Shown here: positions 60,804-64,000 of the stretch, in pieces
How positions within the stretch are numbered: the stretch's first letter is position 1
Layout of the letters: every line of letters begins with the position of its first letter
Source of the DNA: JBDWFY01 sp965275915
GTDB taxonomy: Bacteria > Pseudomonadota > Alphaproteobacteria > Rhizobiales > Stappiaceae
Direction: 5' to 3'
DNA: 64,000 nt
Assembly: GCA_965275915.1 (NCBI GenBank)
Contig: CBDHYI010000006.1
Location: 620,001 to 684,000 of the forward strand
Notes under the pieces: generated by a model
The model's database searches: none
What the model was told of the DNA's origin: nothing
Seen by the model: the letters and a program-made list of their open reading frames with translations, nothing else
Position numbers and translations under genes: made by a program

Positions 60804-61343
60804 TCACCGCGCCGGATTGCCTCGGACAGTCGCTCCAATGTCTACATCCCGTGTCACAACAGAGCCTGCGGCGATGATCGCGTCATCGCCGATAGAGACA
60901 CCGCCCAGAATGATGCTGCCGCCGCCGATCCAAACATTGGCACCGATGTCGATAGGCCGGGCGAATTCCAGCCCCTGTCGGCGTTTTTCCGGATGTTTGT
61001 GATGCTCGGGGCAGTAGATCTGCACAGAAGGCCCCACGAGGGTTCCCGCACCGATCCGGACGGGGGCCGTGTCAAGGATCGTGCAGCCCGCATTGAGATA
61101 AACGCCGGCACTGAGATGGATGTTGTAGCCGTAGGCGCAATGGAACGGCGCTTCGATCATCGCGTCCTCGGCGGCCGAGCCGATCAGCCCGGCCAGAAGA
61201 GCGCCCATTCGGGACCGCTCTGACGGTGGGGCACTATTGTGCTGGTGAACAGCTTCGCGTGCCTTCTGACGCAGCGCATCCAGTTCCGGGTCCAGGCAGG
61301 TATACCATTCCCCGGCTTCCATTTTTTCCCGTTCGCTGGCCAT
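60804..61343 (-). CDS. Maltose/galactoside O-acetyltransferase-like protein
   Basis: A 179-residue left-handed beta-helix acetyltransferase of the LacA/Maa type. The N-terminal Mac domain (EAGEWYTCLDPELDALRQKA) is followed by hexapeptide repeats and the active-site segment YCPEHHKHPEKRR, with a His region as in galactoside acetyltransferase, then IGANVWIGGGSIILGGVSIG. I start it at 61343 (GGGGAGAG upstream). It transfers acetyl from acetyl-CoA to a sugar hydroxyl, and beside this importer may detoxify a non-metabolisable sugar. Confidence 0.9.
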   Translation of the reverse strand: MASEREKMEAGEWYTCLDPELDALRQKAREAVHQHNSAPPSERSRMGALLAGLIGSAAEDAMIEAPFHCAYGYNIHLSAGVYLNAGCTILDTAPVRIGAGTLVGPSVQIYCPEHHKHPEKRRQGLEFARPIDIGANVWIGGGSIILGGVSIGDDAIIAAGSVVTRDVDIGATVRGNPAR

Positions 61344-61510
61344 CTGTCTCTCTCCCCTCACCATCCTGCTGATGCGACATTTCAGGCTGAACCGTCCATA
61401 CAATTCACACGTGCATCGTTTTTTTATAGTCGAACGTCTGAAATAAGCGTAAGGATGGAGAATCGCATTTTAACAGCCTTTGCGCACTTTCCTTATTTGA
61501 AAGCCTGATC

Positions 61511-62713
61511 ATGTCTTCCGGTATGGTTCGCTCTGCCGTCATTCTGGGCCTGCTCGTCTGCGTCGGCCCGCTGGCAATCGATATGTATCTGCCCGCTCTG
61601 CCGGCAATCGCCGCTGATCTCGGCACTTCAGTCGGCGCGGTGCAGATGACGCTGACGGGTTACTTCCTGGCGTTCGGCCTGGCGCAACTTGTCTACGGAC
61701 CTGTTGCCGATCAGGTCGGCCGCAAACCGCCGCTTTACTTCGGTCTTGTCATTTTCATCATCGGCTCAATCGGATGCACACTGGCGCCAACCATCGAATG
61801 GCTGACGCTTAGCCGGTTCATTCAGGGCATCGGCGGCGCCGTGGTCATGGTGGTTCCCCGGGCGATCATCCGCGATCTTCATACCGGCGCCGCCGCCACG
61901 CGACTGATGGCGATGATCATGCTTGTGATCAGCATCTCTCCGATGCTGGCGCCGCTCGGGGGCAGCGGCCTTATTCTGATCGCCGGATGGCGGTCGATTT
62001 TCGCGCTGCTTGGAGCAGCCGCTGTTCTCAGCCTGCTGTTGACGGCGTTCCTGCTGCCTGAAACGCTGGACAAAGACAAACGCGTGCCCTTCAACCCGAG
62101 CACGTTTATGCATGGAACAAAGGTTCTGATGACCGATAAGGCGTTTCTCAGCCTGACTTTCATCGGCGGTTTCGGCATGGCCAGCTTCTTCGTGTTCATC
62201 GCCAGCGCATCCTTTGTCTATACCGGTCAGTTCGGGCTTTCGCCAACCGGCTTCAGCCTCGCCTTTGCGTTTAATGCAATCGGCTTCTTTTCCGCTTCGC
62301 AAGCGGCGGCGTCTCTCGGTCAGCGGATCGGCATGGCCAGAATGGTTTCCCTGGCCGTTACCGGTTTCTCGCTGTTCACGCTTGCACTGCTGGCTTTGAC
62401 CGTCACAGGTTTGGGAGAACTTTACGTGATCATCGGGCTTTTGTTTCTGGCAAATGCCTGCCTCGGCCTGGTTATCCCGACAACAATGGTCATGGCACTC
62501 GATCATCACGGCGATATTGCCGGGCTGGCATCCTCGCTCGGGGGTACACTGCAGATGGTGACCGGCGGCATCATGATCGTGCTCGCCAGCCCGTTCTTCG
62601 ATGGTACCGCGACGCCAATGGTGGCCGCGATTGCCCTTTGCGGCATCGCCGCCTTTATTCTGGCACGGATGATGCTTCGGCTTCCGGAGGCTGAAACCTC
62701 GGCAGCGGAGTAA
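61511..62713 (+). CDS. Bcr/CflA-family multidrug efflux MFS transporter
   Basis: A 400-residue drug:proton antiporter with 12 hydrophobic segments. The first helix is VGPLAIDMYLPALPAIAADL, the classical Bcr/CflA opening, followed by the motif-A loop GPVADQVGRKPPLYFG and the motif-C type QGIGGAVVMVVPRAIIRDL. It is a stand-alone gene converging on chrA with a 13-base gap. The compounds exported cannot be predicted. Confidence 0.92.
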   Translation: MSSGMVRSAVILGLLVCVGPLAIDMYLPALPAIAADLGTSVGAVQMTLTGYFLAFGLAQLVYGPVADQVGRKPPLYFGLVIFIIGSIGCTLAPTIEWLTLSRFIQGIGGAVVMVVPRAIIRDLHTGAAATRLMAMIMLVISISPMLAPLGGSGLILIAGWRSIFALLGAAAVLSLLLTAFLLPETLDKDKRVPFNPSTFMHGTKVLMTDKAFLSLTFIGGFGMASFFVFIASASFVYTGQFGLSPTGFSLAFAFNAIGFFSASQAAASLGQRIGMARMVSLAVTGFSLFTLALLALTVTGLGELYVIIGLLFLANACLGLVIPTTMVMALDHHGDIAGLASSLGGTLQMVTGGIMIVLASPFFDGTATPMVAAIALCGIAAFILARMMLRLPEAETSAAE

Positions 62714-62726
62714 TCCGGACGGCGGG

Positions 62727-64000
62727 TCAGATCTGCATCAGCAAGGCCCCCAACAACGAGGATATAACCAGTATCCGGCCGATGCCCCAGTGTAAGGCGA
62801 ACGCCATGCCCGCGCACAGGATGAACAGTGCCCAGGCCCGCCAGTCAACGGAACCAAGGTCCGGCTGCCAAAGCGTAACGGGACCATAGGCGGTCGGCGT
62901 AACGGTTGCAAAAAGCACGTGCAGCGCAAACCAGACCGAAAGATTGAGAATGACGCCGACGACAGCGGCCGTAATCGCCATCAGCGCGCCTTTCAGTCTT
63001 GGTTGCGTGCCGATCCATTCAATGTACGGTGCACCTGTGAAAATCCACAAAAAGCAGGGTATGAATGTCACCCAAAGCGTGACGATTGCTCCCGTCAGGC
63101 CAAGGATGAAACCGCCTTCCCGGAAGGCAGACAGGAAGCCGACAAACTCCGTCACGAGAATAAGCGGCCCCGGCGTGGTTTCCGCCAGGCCAAGCCCGTC
63201 CATCATCTCCCCCGCTGTCAGCCAGCCGTACTGGCTGACCACATCCTGCGCCATATAGGCAAGAACCGCGTAAGCGCCGCCGAAGGTAACGACGGCCAGT
63301 TTGGAGAAAAACGTGCCGATTTCCGTCAGGATCGCCTGATCTGACAGGACGCTGACAGCAAGCAGCGGCACCCACCAGACAGCCAGCCACAAGACCACCG
63401 TGCCAAGCGTTCCGGCCATCGATACTTTGCGGGTGGTTTCGGGGGACGGCGCATCGGCCCCACCCCGGGCCCGGAGGAACCCGAAAAGGGCGGCAGCCAG
63501 AACGATCAACGGGAATGGCAACGACAGGAAAAAGATGCCGATGAAGGCCAGCACCGCGATGAACCAGTGTTCTTTCTGGTGCAGCGCTTTCTTTGAAACC
63601 TTGAGCAGCGCCTCGATCACAACGACCAGGACTGCCGCTTTGATGCCCAGAAACAGTGCCTCGACCAATGGCGCATTACCCAGATACGCATAAATCGTCG
63701 CCAGCGCCAGAATGACCGCAGCACCGGGAAGAACGAACAACAGACCGGCAATCAGACCGCCAAGGACACCATGCAGCCGCCATCCTGCGTAGGTCGCAAG
63801 CTGCATTGCCTCAGGACCGGGCAAGAGCATGCAGAAGCTCAACGCGTTCAGAAACTGTTTCTCCGACAGCCACCCCTTTTCATCGACGATAACCCGATGC
63901 ATCAGCGCGATCTGCGCAGCCGGGCCGCCGAAGGACAGGACGCCGATCCGGCCGAAGGCGTGGAACGCCTCATTCAGCGAGGGCTCCGCCCCCGCCTTTC
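62727..64000 (-). CDS. chrA: Chromate transporter ChrA, 5' end outside the window
   Basis: A long-chain ChrA with two homologous halves, about 423 residues visible. The frame stays open to the window edge, and the sequence before the Met at 63902 is clearly part of the gene (FGRIGVLSFGGPAAQIALMH is the N-terminal family motif), so the start lies beyond base 64000. The second half has LAVVTFGGAYAVLAYMAQDV and GLGLAETTPGPLILVTEFVG, the repeat of the motif. About ten hydrophobic segments are visible. It exports chromate, giving chromium resistance, although many homologues have no tested role. Confidence 0.93.
   Translation of the reverse strand, partial: KAGAEPSLNEAFHAFGRIGVLSFGGPAAQIALMHRVIVDEKGWLSEKQFLNALSFCMLLPGPEAMQLATYAGWRLHGVLGGLIAGLLFVLPGAAVILALATIYAYLGNAPLVEALFLGIKAAVLVVVIEALLKVSKKALHQKEHWFIAVLAFIGIFFLSLPFPLIVLAAALFGFLRARGGADAPSPETTRKVSMAGTLGTVVLWLAVWWVPLLAVSVLSDQAILTEIGTFFSKLAVVTFGGAYAVLAYMAQDVVSQYGWLTAGEMMDGLGLAETTPGPLILVTEFVGFLSAFREGGFILGLTGAIVTLWVTFIPCFLWIFTGAPYIEWIGTQPRLKGALMAITAAVVGVILNLSVWFALHVLFATVTPTAYGPVTLWQPDLGSVDWRAWALFILCAGMAFALHWGIGRILVISSLLGALLMQI

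Overview
The window looks like chromosomal DNA of an alphaproteobacterium, most likely of the order Hyphomicrobiales. The reasons are a moderately high GC content with genes packed on both strands, many solute-binding-protein transporters (tripartite tricarboxylate, TRAP and sugar ABC), a MatA/MatB-type malonate pair, and protein sequences of rhizobial or marine-rhizobial character. I saw no rRNA, tRNA, CRISPR array, prophage or intact insertion sequence.

Layout. 1-4490: the end of a cytosine/creatinine-deaminase-like gene, a methyltransferase, a LysR regulator, and purU-folD (one-carbon folate metabolism). 4541-7219: plsY, a tiny Tyr/Pro-rich exported protein behind a highly structured leader, and a sugar-efflux-type MFS carrier. 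7367-15645: a tricarboxylate module made of tctC-tctB-tctA, a CaiB/BaiF CoA-transferase and a compact citrate-synthase-fold lyase, divergent from a TctD/TctE two-component system whose kinase gene overlaps an extra periplasmic binding protein gene. 15724-18029: an iron-type alcohol dehydrogenase and a mandelate-racemase-type dehydratase. 18077-21498: a 931-residue exported TPR protein and an RcnB-like protein.

21659-28678 holds a TRAP transporter facing a MarR regulator and a 1075-residue cytosolic reductive dehalogenase fused to its own FMN/[2Fe-2S] reductase, the type known from aerobic halo-hydroxybenzoate degraders. A 368-bp MITE-like element with 33-bp terminal inverted repeats sits in the control region between the two arms.

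28863-36463 is an RNA-repair island on one strand: a divergent RtcB ligase, a small Cys-rich protein, an RlaP-type nucleotidyltransferase, a membrane protein, then Hen1 (3'-terminal 2'-O-methyltransferase) overlapping Pnkp (kinase-phosphatase-ligase). Two RNA-sealing pathways of different chemistry lie side by side.

36600-47308 is mixed housekeeping and accessory content: a DM13 protein, a HAD phosphatase, a JAMM-like exported protein, a PEP-mutase-family enzyme, an esterase, soxR with a perfect SoxR box controlling a VOC-family gene, MsrQ-like and TauE-like membrane proteins, a frameshifted chemoreceptor, an EamA permease and a fatty-acid-hydroxylase-type membrane enzyme. 47794-50653 is malonyl-CoA decarboxylase and malonyl-CoA synthetase. 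50677-61343 is a sugar or polyol locus: FGGY kinase, PfkB kinase, SorC regulator, 2-hydroxyacid dehydrogenase and class II aldolase in one tightly overlapping operon, divergent from a binding-protein ABC importer and followed by a sugar O-acetyltransferase. The window ends with a Bcr/CflA exporter and a chromate transporter cut by the window edge.
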